Of a stretch of DNA of 64,000 nt, positions 26,527 through 34,886 are shown piece after piece (position 1 is the first letter of the stretch; the number at the start of each line of letters is the position of its first letter). This DNA comes from Pontibacter pamirensis. GTDB lineage: Bacteria > Bacteroidota > Bacteroidia > Cytophagales > Hymenobacteraceae. The notes beneath the pieces are model-generated. The model saw nothing but the letters and a program-made list of their open reading frames with translations. It ran no database searches and was not told the origin of the DNA. The DNA lies in contig NZ_SSNI01000026.1 in the NCBI RefSeq assembly GCF_010015475.1, positions 1-64,000 on the forward strand. The letters are read 5' to 3'. Made by a program: the position numbers and the translations under genes.

Positions 26527-27141
26527 AAAAAAGGCCATCAGCATCTTCTCCAGGGGAGACGGGCGGTATTCGGATTCGTAAAAGAGCACCGAAACCAGTT
26601 TCCCGTTGAGAGGATGTGTAAGGTGCTCCAGGTAAGTACCAGTGGCTACTATTACTGGCTCAAGCATCCGGTGGGGGTGAGAGCAGGCAAAGAACAGGAA
26701 CTAGTCGAGCAGATTAAACAGGTTTATGAGCAGAGCAAACGCCGCTATGGCTCCCCCAGGATTGCTGTTGAGCTCAAAGAGCAGGGAGTTCACGTGTCGC
26801 GTCCACGCGTGGCCCGCCTGATGCAGAAGCATCAGGTCAAGAGCATTATACGCAAGAAATACCGGATGCAGACCACCGACTCCAGCCATGCATACACAGT
26901 GGCGGAGAACCACCTCTCCAGGGATTTTCAAGCGGCAGGACCGGCGGAGAAATGGGTATACGACTTAACCTATATCAGAACCGGGGAAGGCTGGCTGTAC
27001 CTGACGGTGGTACTGGATTTGGCCGATAGAAAAGTGGTGGGTTGGGCGCTGAGCGAGACAATGGAGGCGGAAGCAACCACCGTGGCGGCCTGGCAGATGG
27101 CCATCAGGAACAGGCCCCTGTCCCACTCCCTTTTGTTCCAC
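26527..27141 (+). pseudogene. IS3-B OrfB, 3'-truncated
   Basis: In the -1 frame relative to orfA the sequence reads VFGFVKEHRNQFPVERMCKV then LQVSTSGYYYW (HTH_21 region), RYGSPRIAVELKEQG, and the rve domain with WVYDLTYIRTGEGWLYLTVV (first catalytic Asp). It stops matching at SHSLLFH, just before the second Asp, so it is inactive; the frame continues as chance sequence to 27249. The first internal ATG is at 26614. Confidence 0.8.
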
Positions 27142-27309
27142 CTTAACCTTTCCTGCTTCCACGGACCATCTTGTAGGGGATACATATCGGTGGGTACTTA
27201 TTTCAAGCCTTTCCCCACCAATTGTTACGCGCAGGTATATTGGCAGTAGATTATCTCTAGTAGTCTTTGATTTCCTGCCATAAAAAAGAATACTGATTTT
27301 AGTGTCCAT
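27142..27309 (-). pseudogene. Tyrosine integrase, N-terminal remnant
   Basis: From ATG at 27309 the minus strand reads MDTKISILFYGRKSKTTRDN then LLPIYLRVTIGGERLEIST and HRYVSPTRWSVEAGKVK before breaking at the IS3-B junction. This is the arm-type DNA-binding domain that starts Bacteroidota tyrosine integrases. The core and catalytic domains are missing. It lies 250 nt from the left att copy, with a hairpin between, the same order and strand as the intact integrase next to ssrA, but it is a different subfamily. Confidence 0.7.
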
Positions 27310-27360
27310 ACAACTCCTCCTTTTATGAATAAATTTAATATTCTAATCAAGGCTTTACAA

Positions 27361-27450
27361 GATGTACAAAACCTGTACATCTAACTGAAAGTCTTATAGT
27401 TACAACAAATTCGGGTACCCAAAAATATAGGCGTTCGGGTACCCGAATTT
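27361..27450. promoter_or_regulatory. Inverted repeats upstream of the integrase remnant
   Basis: GATGTACA (27361-27368) pairs with TGTACATC (27374-27381). A second, larger repeat has AAATTCGGGTACCC (27407-27420) complemented by GGGTACCCGAATTT (27437-27450), and TTCGGGTACCC also recurs directly with 24-bp spacing. They precede the integrase remnant on its strand and look like operators or arm-type integrase sites. No binding protein can be named. Confidence 0.4.
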
Positions 27451-27502
27451 GCTCCCTTACGATAGAGAATAATTGAACATTTAAGGAGGGGTGTAAAAGC
27501 AA

Positions 27503-27535
27503 AAAAGCCCGTAAATCAATGATTTACGGGCTTTT
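27503..27535 (-). terminator. Hairpin terminator next to the left att site
   Basis: AAAAGCCCGTAAATCA (27503-27518) is perfectly complemented by 27520-27535. On the minus strand the stem is followed by a long T-rich run (27508 downward, through TTTTTTGCTTTT), so it terminates leftward transcription. It lies 24 nt beyond the att copy. It is either the original ssrA terminator, now 22.6 kb from ssrA, or part of an older integrated element. Confidence 0.75.
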
Positions 27536-27558
27536 AGCTCTATTTGATAAAGTTATTA

Positions 27559-27575
27559 GTGGAGATGCAGGGATT
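27559..27575. repeat. Left attachment site (att), copy of the ssrA 3' end
   Basis: GTGGAGATGCAGGGATT, 17 bp, is identical to 50144-50160, where it forms the acceptor and T-arm 3' part of tmRNA. The flanking bases differ on both sides. The two copies delimit the mobile element. Confidence 0.85.
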
Positions 27576-27705
27576 AACCATTTTCTTCCAAAAACGGCTT
27601 ATATACTACACATAGGCATCTTTTAAGAAATGGTGTAACGTATGGTGTAACGCAGCTTACACAACTCATGCACTTTAGTACAGGTTTTGCCTTTATCTTT
27701 GCACC

Positions 27706-27831
27706 ATGCTGATAGACCTGATCATGCGCAACCAGAAGTAGTGCAGCTTCCAGCGCAATGGAGAAGATATAGAGCTTAAAAAGGAAGAGTTTCAGGAGTT
27801 GGCTTATAGTCTATGGAGTATGTTGATTTGA
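27706..27831 (+). pseudogene. Short degenerate ORF with internal TAG at the element's left end
   Basis: The frame MLIDLIMRNQK, a TAG at 27739-27741, then CSFQRNGEDIELKKEEFQ and a TGA overlapping the start of the next gene. It could be two very short ORFs or a decayed small gene. No family was recognised. Confidence 0.2.
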
Positions 27832-28154
27832 ATACCGGCTTCGCACTGATGGGATTCCCAGACTACCGGGAGTTCAAAAGAGCAAAGCAGCTGTGCATTG
27901 ATAAATTTAAGTTTATAGCCTATGCCGGTGAGTTCAGCCACTTGCGAGAAATCCAGGCGAAGCATTGGGTTAGGACCGTTCACAACGGTTACCAAAACTA
28001 TACCATCCCCCTGCAGAAGTATGATAACCACACGCCAGGTGTAGTAACTCCGGATGGTGTAGGCTCAGGGCTTCGCAGCATGGCCACGGCCGTACAGGAG
28101 CTGGAGCGTAAGACGCATTATGAGGTTAAGTTTGTGATAGTTGTTAGAAAGTAA
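27813..28154 (+). CDS. Hypothetical protein of the mobile element
   Basis: 113 aa, soluble, no signal peptide. The central part GEFSHLREIQAKHWVRTVHNG and the C-terminal strand HYEVKFVIVVRK suggest a small alpha/beta domain, but no family is recognised. It is the first gene inside the left att site and points into the element. It ends exactly at a bidirectional terminator. Coding quality looks good (frame closed by TAA at the hairpin base). Confidence 0.5.
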   Translation: MEYVDLNTGFALMGFPDYREFKRAKQLCIDKFKFIAYAGEFSHLREIQAKHWVRTVHNGYQNYTIPLQKYDNHTPGVVTPDGVGSGLRSMATAVQELERKTHYEVKFVIVVRK

Positions 28155-28182
28155 AAAGCCTACTTTTCGAAGTAGGCTTTTT
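28153..28182. terminator. Bidirectional terminator
   Basis: AAAAAGCCTACTT (28153-28165), loop TTCG, then AAGTAGGCTTTTT (28170-28182): a 13-bp perfect stem with A- and T-runs on both sides. It serves the convergent genes at 27813 (+) and 28208 (-). Confidence 0.85.
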
Positions 28183-28207
28183 GTTGTTTGAAACCCTCTT
28201 ATTTGTA

Positions 28208-28591
28208 TTAGACTGCCCCCGGTAAGCAGGGATTGCCTGTAGAGGAAGCTGGTTTTAGCCCCAGCAGTACTTTGACTCTTTCTGCACATTCGGTAGGTGC
28301 ACAATCAACCGCAGCTTGATTGCACCACATATCAGCTTCGAACTCATTACGGATTACGGTTGGGTCAAGCGCAACGTCATCGCCACGAAAACACTTACCT
28401 TCAAGAGCTTTTCTACAAGGGAGACTCATCACAGCGTCTAAAGCCTCCCCAGTAAGTGCAGTAGCTTCTGTTTCAGCTTTTAGCACCACCTGCCCAACAG
28501 AGCTGCTCATTGGGGTTACCTCCTCTTGCTCAGTGCAAGAATAAAGAAGACAGCCTATCATAAACACAAAGAGTACTACATTTTCTTTCAT
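28208..28591 (-). CDS. Small cysteine-rich lipoprotein
   Basis: 127 aa from ATG 28591; a frame open from 28648 adds 19 residues before the signal peptide. MKENVVLFVFMIGCLLYSC gives lipobox LYSC. The mature part has seven further Cys (CRKALEGKC, MWCNQAAVDCAPTEC and a last CLPG), suggesting disulfides outside the cytoplasm. No family recognised. It is cargo at the far end of the mobile element, read toward the left att site. Confidence 0.6.
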   Translation of the reverse strand: MKENVVLFVFMIGCLLYSCTEQEEVTPMSSSVGQVVLKAETEATALTGEALDAVMSLPCRKALEGKCFRGDDVALDPTVIRNEFEADMWCNQAAVDCAPTECAERVKVLLGLKPASSTGNPCLPGAV

Positions 28592-28800
28592 AACTAAAAT
28601 TGTCCAAATTGATACAGTTGATATAAGAGCATGGCAGGGGCTGAGCACAGCAGAAAGCGCAGAATCAAGGTTTGCGCTTTACCTATAGAGTTTCTTTACT
28701 TACGACTTTATTTATATTTAATATAACTTTATTAGTATAAAAGGGTAGAGCAGGGCAAAGTAAGGGTAAGTGTATAGAGTATTAAGACAAACGATTGAAC

Positions 28801-29100
28801 ATGAAACCATTTGATGAACTCACTCCCCGTCAGCAGTTCTACAGGAAGAACATCCCCCGGCTAATCATCTATGGAAGCTTTATGGTTGTCCTGGTGTGGA
28901 GTATGTCCCAGATGGTAGAGCAGCAGGAGCAGGCAAACGCTTCACTGCAACACATTGAAGATACTATGATGGATTTTTACTTGGAGACGAGGGAACAAAC
29001 AGATACTGTAGGTATGGCTGCTTACATGAGAGAGCACCTCTCACCGGAAGAATATGAGTTGTGGCTGAATGAGACAGAAAGAGAAGGATTCTATAAATAA
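28801..29100 (+). CDS. Small single-TM protein with a truncated paralogue at 265
   Basis: 99 aa from ATG 28801 (a TTG two codons upstream is less likely). A basic N-terminus with RQQFYRKNIPR, one TM helix (LIIYGSFMVVLVWSM), then a Gln/Glu-rich coiled segment and the C-terminal motif MREHLSPEEYELWLNETE. That motif recurs in the fragment at 265-336 outside the element, showing this is a gene family carried at more than one locus. Function unknown; the lipoprotein at 29160 follows by 59 nt. Confidence 0.6.
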   Translation: MKPFDELTPRQQFYRKNIPRLIIYGSFMVVLVWSMSQMVEQQEQANASLQHIEDTMMDFYLETREQTDTVGMAAYMREHLSPEEYELWLNETEREGFYK

Positions 29101-29159
29101 AAAATTATATCTTATCTTTCTATTATTCAGTATAAGGCGTTATGCATAAACGTTCACAC

Positions 29160-30020
29160 ATGAAAAAGCTCTACCTTATTCCTTTTCTGTTTTTGTCTTT
29201 ACTTATTGGATGTGGTGAAACATCTGAAGACCCAGCGCCAACAACAGACCCAGATACTTACCTGCAAAGCGTCAATACTTATCTGGCAGTATACGAGTAC
29301 GGTAAGCCAAGCTCATATAAAAGAAATTGGGAATCTACTGTTTTCAATCAGGAGGGTGATACCATTGAGACAGTGTTAAGAGGGGAACATACAGTAGATC
29401 CTTCCAGAAGCTTTGAAAGGACTGTGAGTTATACCTATAACAACGGGAAGATATCAGAGAAGACAATCAGTTCTTTACTTGGCGGAACGAGAAGGCTTGT
29501 CTACTCCTACACCGGTGAACGGCTTTCAACCATCACGATATATGGGCAAAATGGAATAACAGACATTCAGGAGTATGAGTATTCAGGAGGGGGCAAACCA
29601 AGTAAAATGGTTTCTAAATCTTCCGCTGCTGATAAATACCCCACCATCCATGAGTATACCTATGACGGTAGAGGCAATATGATTGGTGAGGAGACTACCT
29701 ATACTCGCGATAATGCCGGAGGTAAAAAGATGTGGGAATACGATTCTAAAAACAATGTGACCAAAGTGGCATATCTTTCAAAAGGTGATACAGAAGCTGT
29801 GATCTACAAGCTTTCTGAATACAAGTACGATGGGGACAGGATAGCAGAGAATGAGTTCTCTACGTTGGGTACACTGAACTTTCAGAAGCGTGTATATCAC
29901 TATGATGACAAAGGCCAGATTACCACTGTAGATGTTTACGAAGAGACAGACCATCACTCCCGAAACTATGAGCAGAAAGCTGTTATCTCTTATGAATACA
30001 ATTATGAGGACAAACAATAA
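29160..30020 (+). CDS. Lipoprotein with YD/RHS-like beta repeats
   Basis: 286 aa from ATG 29160, preferred to 29142 because it starts the signal peptide MKKLYLIPFLFLSLLIGC (lipobox LIGC). The mature chain is a run of strand repeats: VSYTYNNGKISEKTIS, LVYSYTGERLSTITIYG, QEYEYSGGGKPSKMVSK, HEYTYDGRGNMIGEE, SEYKYDGDRIAENEF and YHYDDKGQITTVDVY. Each has the Y-x-Y-(D/N)-x-x-G-(R/K) pattern of YD repeats. Surface display is expected. It may be a surface modifier or a moron gene of the element; the precise role is unknown. Confidence 0.7.
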   Translation: MKKLYLIPFLFLSLLIGCGETSEDPAPTTDPDTYLQSVNTYLAVYEYGKPSSYKRNWESTVFNQEGDTIETVLRGEHTVDPSRSFERTVSYTYNNGKISEKTISSLLGGTRRLVYSYTGERLSTITIYGQNGITDIQEYEYSGGGKPSKMVSKSSAADKYPTIHEYTYDGRGNMIGEETTYTRDNAGGKKMWEYDSKNNVTKVAYLSKGDTEAVIYKLSEYKYDGDRIAENEFSTLGTLNFQKRVYHYDDKGQITTVDVYEETDHHSRNYEQKAVISYEYNYEDKQ

Positions 30021-30093
30021 TTCCGGCAAGGTAGGATATAAAAGCAAAACCACCCCAAAGGAGTGGCTCTGTACAGGGAGTCAGAAAGAGAAT

Positions 30094-30477
30094 CTATTTT
30101 GATAGTATGTCATCAGGTGTCAGCGGCCCATGCTTGAGAATATACCGCTCGATTATTTGCCTGTGAATATTAGCAGCACTTTGAAGCCTCATGATATCTG
30201 CCTTTAGCTGTATGTTCTCTACATTGAGTTTGTGACATTGTTGGTAAGCAAGAGCATGAAGCCTGGATTGACGGGGAATTATGTCTGCTATGTTTATCAG
30301 TGTAGGCTCTATTCCCTTGGGCAAATCAGGGTGTCCCATCGCATCCAACAAATCCGTCTGCAGTTTATCGGTTGATGACTTTAATGCTGCCAGGTATTGA
30401 GCTGTTACCATCTCGTATTCCTGCATGCTCTGTCGTAGAGCTTCTTTTGCTTGACTCTTTTCTTCTTCTGGTGTCAT
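30094..30477 (-). CDS. Hypothetical coiled-coil protein downstream of tape measure
   Basis: 127 aa, mostly helical (EEEKSQAKEALRQSMQEYEM; VENIQLKADIMRLQSAANIH). It is the last leftward gene of the late operon, 45 nt after the tape-measure gene. In tailed phages this place holds distal tail genes, but this protein is far too small and has no such domain. No family recognised. Confidence 0.5.
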   Translation of the reverse strand: MTPEEEKSQAKEALRQSMQEYEMVTAQYLAALKSSTDKLQTDLLDAMGHPDLPKGIEPTLINIADIIPRQSRLHALAYQQCHKLNVENIQLKADIMRLQSAANIHRQIIERYILKHGPLTPDDILSK

Positions 30478-30522
30478 ATCTAATATTTTATATATTGTAA
30501 TTTACTAATTCCCTGTGAGTTA

Positions 30523-33500
30523 TCAGCCTCCGTTTGCTCTCAGTATTTCGTTTGTTGAGCCTATTTTACTGTCAATCGACTTAAGGGAGCTGGTGTGTTT
30601 TATCTGCTCTGACAGCTGCTTGTCCTGCCGGGAAACGACTTCCACAAGCCTTGCCACTGTCTGCCGGGTGTTGACCTCAATCTGTTGGCTCACCTGGAAG
30701 TTCATGATGGTGTAGCGGTGCATGTCCCGGATGTCCGTGGCCTGTTGCTGATAGATGGCCGTTTGTGGGTCTGTGCCGGTTTGTACACGCATCATCTGCT
30801 CAATTCCTGCCACATGCAAGCGTATCCCGTTAATGGCACCTGCCAGGACCGTACCTGTCTGCTCTGTTAGAGAGGCCCGAATCGCGCCTTCAAGGGAGTT
30901 CTGACTGCCGCCGCCTCCGGTCGCTGAACCGAAACCCTGTCCGGTGATTTTCTTAAGGCCTTCAAACTGCTCCTCTGCGTTATCCAGGATACTTTTGAAA
31001 ACCTCCCTGAGCTTCTCAATCTCTCCATCGTCGAGCGTTCCCCCGCTTTCGGTGTACTCGGCCAGCTGGTCGTAAAACTCTTTCAAAGGACCTTCAAGAG
31101 CAGACATCCTGAGACTTTGGATAATGGCATTTCGCATCAGGTCCTCAAAATTGTTGGCAAATATCTCGGCACTGCTTAACCCCTCCCGGAATCCGTCTGC
31201 AATGGAGTCAACTATGCCGCTATAGGTGGAGCCTGTCACGACCTCCTGAATCTTTGCCCTGTAATCTTCCAGTTGATCCTCTAACTGCTCATAGGCTGCA
31301 AGCAACTCTTTAAGCTGCTCCACATCCCCCTGAACAGCACCTTTTGCCAGGGCCTCATAGATACCGTCAATCTCTTTCTGGTTAGCCTCAAGGACCTCTT
31401 TCAGCGATTTAAGTACCTGGTCCGGTTCACCTGGTGTGGTGTTGCCGCCTCTGTCCGGTCTGCCGCCCGTTTGCCCTTGGATAGTTTCCATCAGCTTTTT
31501 AAGCTCAATGGTATACTCTGTTATCCTGGTGCGTCCGGTGCGCGGGTCTGTGAACATGGTTTCCAGGCTCAGGTCATTAAGCTTGTCGACGATTTCCATC
31601 AGGTCCTGAGTCAGCATCCCTATTTGCCTGCGGTAAGCTATAATTTTGTCAAAGCCCAGTGCCTTGTCTATGATTTCAGCCTGCCGCTCTAGCTGCCGGT
31701 TCATCTCCGCAATAGCGCGGGTGGTGGCATCTAGCGCCCGTTTTCTTGCCTCCTCTGCCATGCGCTGCTTTTCGGCTGAAGAATCGAACATCTTTATCAA
31801 ACCGGAGACAGCAGACACAGCTCCGGATATACCCTGCACGATGTTACCGCTTGCGAATCCTGCGAATGCACTCGCAGCGTTACCGGCCACCCCTGCGATA
31901 TCAGAGACAGACTGCAACATTGCAGATAATTGCGGGTTAGAAGTCTTCAGGGAGGCCGCTAGTTCACCAAAAGAAGAGGCTGCTAACTGTGAGTACTCTG
32001 CTATTTCTTCAGCATCCTGAGCCGCTTTATTGGTCTCATTCAGGTAGCCTTGCGCTTGCCCCGCTGCATCCTGAGCCGCCTTTCTTTCTACAGGTGTAAG
32101 GTTCGGGTCATCAAGCATCTGCTTCAGCTCTTTTACCCTCGCTTTCAGTTCCTCACGAGTCAGGAAGGTAATATCCTTCATCGTCTTTTTATAGAACTCT
32201 GTCTCCTGAAATGCCATGTGCTTAAGGGCCTCCATCTGCAGGTCTTTGCGCTCATCAAGCATCTTCTTCTGTGCCTCCAGCTTCTCAGCATTCTCCTCTC
32301 CCGGGAGGTTCTTTTCTAGCGTGGCGACATCTTCCTGATACTGCTTCTCAATTCTCAGGCGCTCATCTGCAGAGGTCTGGTGAGCATCAAGAATCCGCTT
32401 GTAGTTCTTTATATTCTCATCAAAGGCCGCATTGCGGATCCGCTTTTCCTCTTCTGCCTCTCGCTTCAGCAGGTCTTTGTAACGCTCCGTCTGTTTTGGT
32501 GTCAGCTGGTCAGCTGGGATGGCACGAACAGAAGAAAGAGCATCCTGTATCTGCTGCAGGTAGGTTTTGGCGATATCCAATTGCCCCTCAAATTTCGCTT
32601 TAGCTGCCTCTTCGCCAAATGCCCTATTCTTCTCCCCGAAAACTTGAATATACTCCTCATACTCAGCATACAGCTGCTTTTGCTCATCTAAGAATTTCTT
32701 AAGTGCTTCCGTTTCCTGGTCATAGCGTAGGTCAGCAATAGCCCTGTCCCTGATTGGGTCCAGTACCTCCACATTGATTTTAAGAGTGTTTTTAGGGTCC
32801 TTGTTATACTTCTCTATGTCGAAAGCAATCTTTTTAAACTTGTCCCTTACGGCCTGTAGTTCGGCATCATCCTTAGAGAGTGATTTGCGGCCATACTCCC
32901 TGTCAATCTCTGTGATACGCTCCATCATGTCCCGGTAAGCCTGCACCTCATCATAAGCGTTTTGCTCCCGGCTCTCCTTTTTGCGCTTGTTCAGAATCTT
33001 GTCTATCTCTGCCTGGATTTCATCTGCCTCTTTGAGTAACCTGGAGCGGTCTGCTTTCTGCTCATTACTAAAGGGGACGATGTTCATTGCCTTGTCACGA
33101 AGCGCATCTGCTTTAGCCTGCATTTCAGCAATGGAGAGAATCTCATCCCGGATACGCTTCTGTTCTACTAATGCATCCGTCTGCTTCTGTACATTGGTGA
33201 GCACGTTCTGAGTGGCCTTCGCCTCTTCGTCTATGGCTTTTTTCCTGCGGGTAATGTCTGCAATCTGGTTTTGATTAATACCCGCCTTACCGATGGCCGC
33301 TTTGAGTTGCTCGTCTAGCTCTTTAGCTTCCTTTTTGAGCGCATCCCGCTGTGCCTTCAGGCGCATTTCAATCATTTTAAGCTGTGGTGTGTTCAGCTTA
33401 TCAATCTTATCCATGGAGGTACCTAGTTCCTGTGCAAGCTTGTCTGTGAGTTCGGTAACTTTAGATACATCCATTGCACCGGGGTTAAGCAACTGCCGGA

Positions 33501-34701
33501 AGAAGCCTGCAACGCTCTTCTTTGCATTCTCCCAGGTAGAGGCCATGTTGTCGGTTTTCTCTCCGAGCGTGTCAACAGCCTCCCCGCTCTTGGCCATCTC
33601 CCGCTCCATGATGTTACCCACTGACTGCGCAAAGTCCCCGGTCTTCTCAATCTCTTTCTGGAGTTCTACCATTGAGATTCCCAGGTTATCCAGGATTTGA
33701 GGTGACTTACGGCCTAAGCCTGTCACAAAAGATTGCACCAAGTAATCTACCTCTTCCCCTGTGTCCTTAGCACGTTGCTGCGCAAAGGCCAGACCTTTAC
33801 CCAACACATCCATAGGTATCTTGAAGTTGGAAGCCTTTACAGCATTTTTCATCAGCTCCAGGTCACTCACTGTTCCCCTGGTAGCCTGCCGTAGCTTCTC
33901 CAGGTCTGCTGCGCTGCCTATTCTGGAGAAAGCAAGTTCAACGCCTTCCGCTTCTTTTGCTACGCTGAAGAGTTCCTTTGCAAGCTCGATAGCAGACTGT
34001 ATGATGCCCACAAAGCCCAACGCCCCGGCAATACCTATAAAGGTGCTTTTCAGGTTACCGGCGAGGCTATCACTCTTTTTGATAGCTTCACCCATGCTAT
34101 CAAAGCCGGATTTGCCAGCGTTAGAGAGGCGCTGAATCTCGCGGTTCGTTTCCTCCAGTCGCTTGTTATACTTGGCCAGGTTCTGTTCATTGGTAGCCTG
34201 AGAGATGCCTTGCCGGTATATCTTAGCGGCTCTTTCCAACTGGCCTAATAACCCTAGTTGCTCTTTCATTGGTCTTCCCAATGCATCAAAGCCCCGCTTG
34301 CCAATGTTGCCGATTTGCTGAATGGTTTTCTCCAGCTTCTGCATTTCCCCATTGTAAAGGGCTATGACTTTCGGGTCTGTGGACTTCTGAACAATAGCGC
34401 GGTAAGAGTCCATCTGAATCTGTAGCTGCATGATGGACTTGCGCATTGCCTCAGAACTCTGTGTAGCCCCGTCAAAGGCTCCCTTACCCGCTGCCTCAGC
34501 ATCTTTGAAAGCCTTTATGGTTTGATTGATAGCATCCCGTTGCGCCAGGATAGCTTTGTTCGCCTCATCCCCCTGCGTCTCGGACTTGTTCAGGAACTCG
34601 GTTAGTCCCTGCTCCATCTTTTCGAGTTCGGCCAGGAACTGTTGTGTGTCGATGGAAGCAACAAAGCCTAAGCTGTTGCCTCCGGTGATGTCTACTGCCA
34701 T
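30523..34701 (-). CDS. Phage tail tape-measure protein
   Basis: 1392 aa. Long alternating coiled coils (for example KMEQGLTEFLNKSETQGDEA near the start, and Glu/Lys/Gln-rich stretches at 440-900) surround hydrophobic, glycine/alanine-rich segments LKSTFIGIAGALGFVGI (~217-235) and FASGNIVQGISGAVSAVSGL (~940-960). This layout is that of tape-measure proteins, which set tail length and reach the host membrane during DNA entry. At roughly 0.15 nm per residue it would suit a siphovirus tail near 200 nm. No tail tube, chaperone or baseplate gene is next to it, which is odd. Confidence 0.85.
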   Translation of the reverse strand: MAVDITGGNSLGFVASIDTQQFLAELEKMEQGLTEFLNKSETQGDEANKAILAQRDAINQTIKAFKDAEAAGKGAFDGATQSSEAMRKSIMQLQIQMDSYRAIVQKSTDPKVIALYNGEMQKLEKTIQQIGNIGKRGFDALGRPMKEQLGLLGQLERAAKIYRQGISQATNEQNLAKYNKRLEETNREIQRLSNAGKSGFDSMGEAIKKSDSLAGNLKSTFIGIAGALGFVGIIQSAIELAKELFSVAKEAEGVELAFSRIGSAADLEKLRQATRGTVSDLELMKNAVKASNFKIPMDVLGKGLAFAQQRAKDTGEEVDYLVQSFVTGLGRKSPQILDNLGISMVELQKEIEKTGDFAQSVGNIMEREMAKSGEAVDTLGEKTDNMASTWENAKKSVAGFFRQLLNPGAMDVSKVTELTDKLAQELGTSMDKIDKLNTPQLKMIEMRLKAQRDALKKEAKELDEQLKAAIGKAGINQNQIADITRRKKAIDEEAKATQNVLTNVQKQTDALVEQKRIRDEILSIAEMQAKADALRDKAMNIVPFSNEQKADRSRLLKEADEIQAEIDKILNKRKKESREQNAYDEVQAYRDMMERITEIDREYGRKSLSKDDAELQAVRDKFKKIAFDIEKYNKDPKNTLKINVEVLDPIRDRAIADLRYDQETEALKKFLDEQKQLYAEYEEYIQVFGEKNRAFGEEAAKAKFEGQLDIAKTYLQQIQDALSSVRAIPADQLTPKQTERYKDLLKREAEEEKRIRNAAFDENIKNYKRILDAHQTSADERLRIEKQYQEDVATLEKNLPGEENAEKLEAQKKMLDERKDLQMEALKHMAFQETEFYKKTMKDITFLTREELKARVKELKQMLDDPNLTPVERKAAQDAAGQAQGYLNETNKAAQDAEEIAEYSQLAASSFGELAASLKTSNPQLSAMLQSVSDIAGVAGNAASAFAGFASGNIVQGISGAVSAVSGLIKMFDSSAEKQRMAEEARKRALDATTRAIAEMNRQLERQAEIIDKALGFDKIIAYRRQIGMLTQDLMEIVDKLNDLSLETMFTDPRTGRTRITEYTIELKKLMETIQGQTGGRPDRGGNTTPGEPDQVLKSLKEVLEANQKEIDGIYEALAKGAVQGDVEQLKELLAAYEQLEDQLEDYRAKIQEVVTGSTYSGIVDSIADGFREGLSSAEIFANNFEDLMRNAIIQSLRMSALEGPLKEFYDQLAEYTESGGTLDDGEIEKLREVFKSILDNAEEQFEGLKKITGQGFGSATGGGGSQNSLEGAIRASLTEQTGTVLAGAINGIRLHVAGIEQMMRVQTGTDPQTAIYQQQATDIRDMHRYTIMNFQVSQQIEVNTRQTVARLVEVVSRQDKQLSEQIKHTSSLKSIDSKIGSTNEILRANGG

Positions 34702-34886
34702 AGGTTATCTAGTGATTTGGGTATTACCCCTTATTGGTTGGTTTTTGTACTAATCATTGTAACACGCTATGTATTTAACATAACAGTAGTTATAAGCGAA
34801 ACCGCCTCTACTGGCTCCTGTGGGGGTGCTTTTCGGGCTTTTTTTGTTGTACTTTTCCGTTGTGCTTATCTGCCGGGGTAAATTGG

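Larger units (their letters stand above)
26003..27141 (+). mobile_element. IS3-B, left 5' portion, interrupted by a MITE and cut at the 3' end
   Basis: The left terminal repeat (26003-26036) is complementary to 11957-11990 with 3 mismatches in 34. OrfA, a MITE insertion, and OrfB up to PLSHSLLFH follow; there the sequence changes abruptly into an oppositely oriented integrase gene at 27142. Only the inner end of this copy is intact, mirroring the copy at 11764-11990. Confidence 0.75.

Noticed and set aside
26965..27309. 114-aa minus-strand ORF as an intact gene
   Set aside because: Only the first ~56 residues are integrase; the rest is antisense IS3-B sequence.
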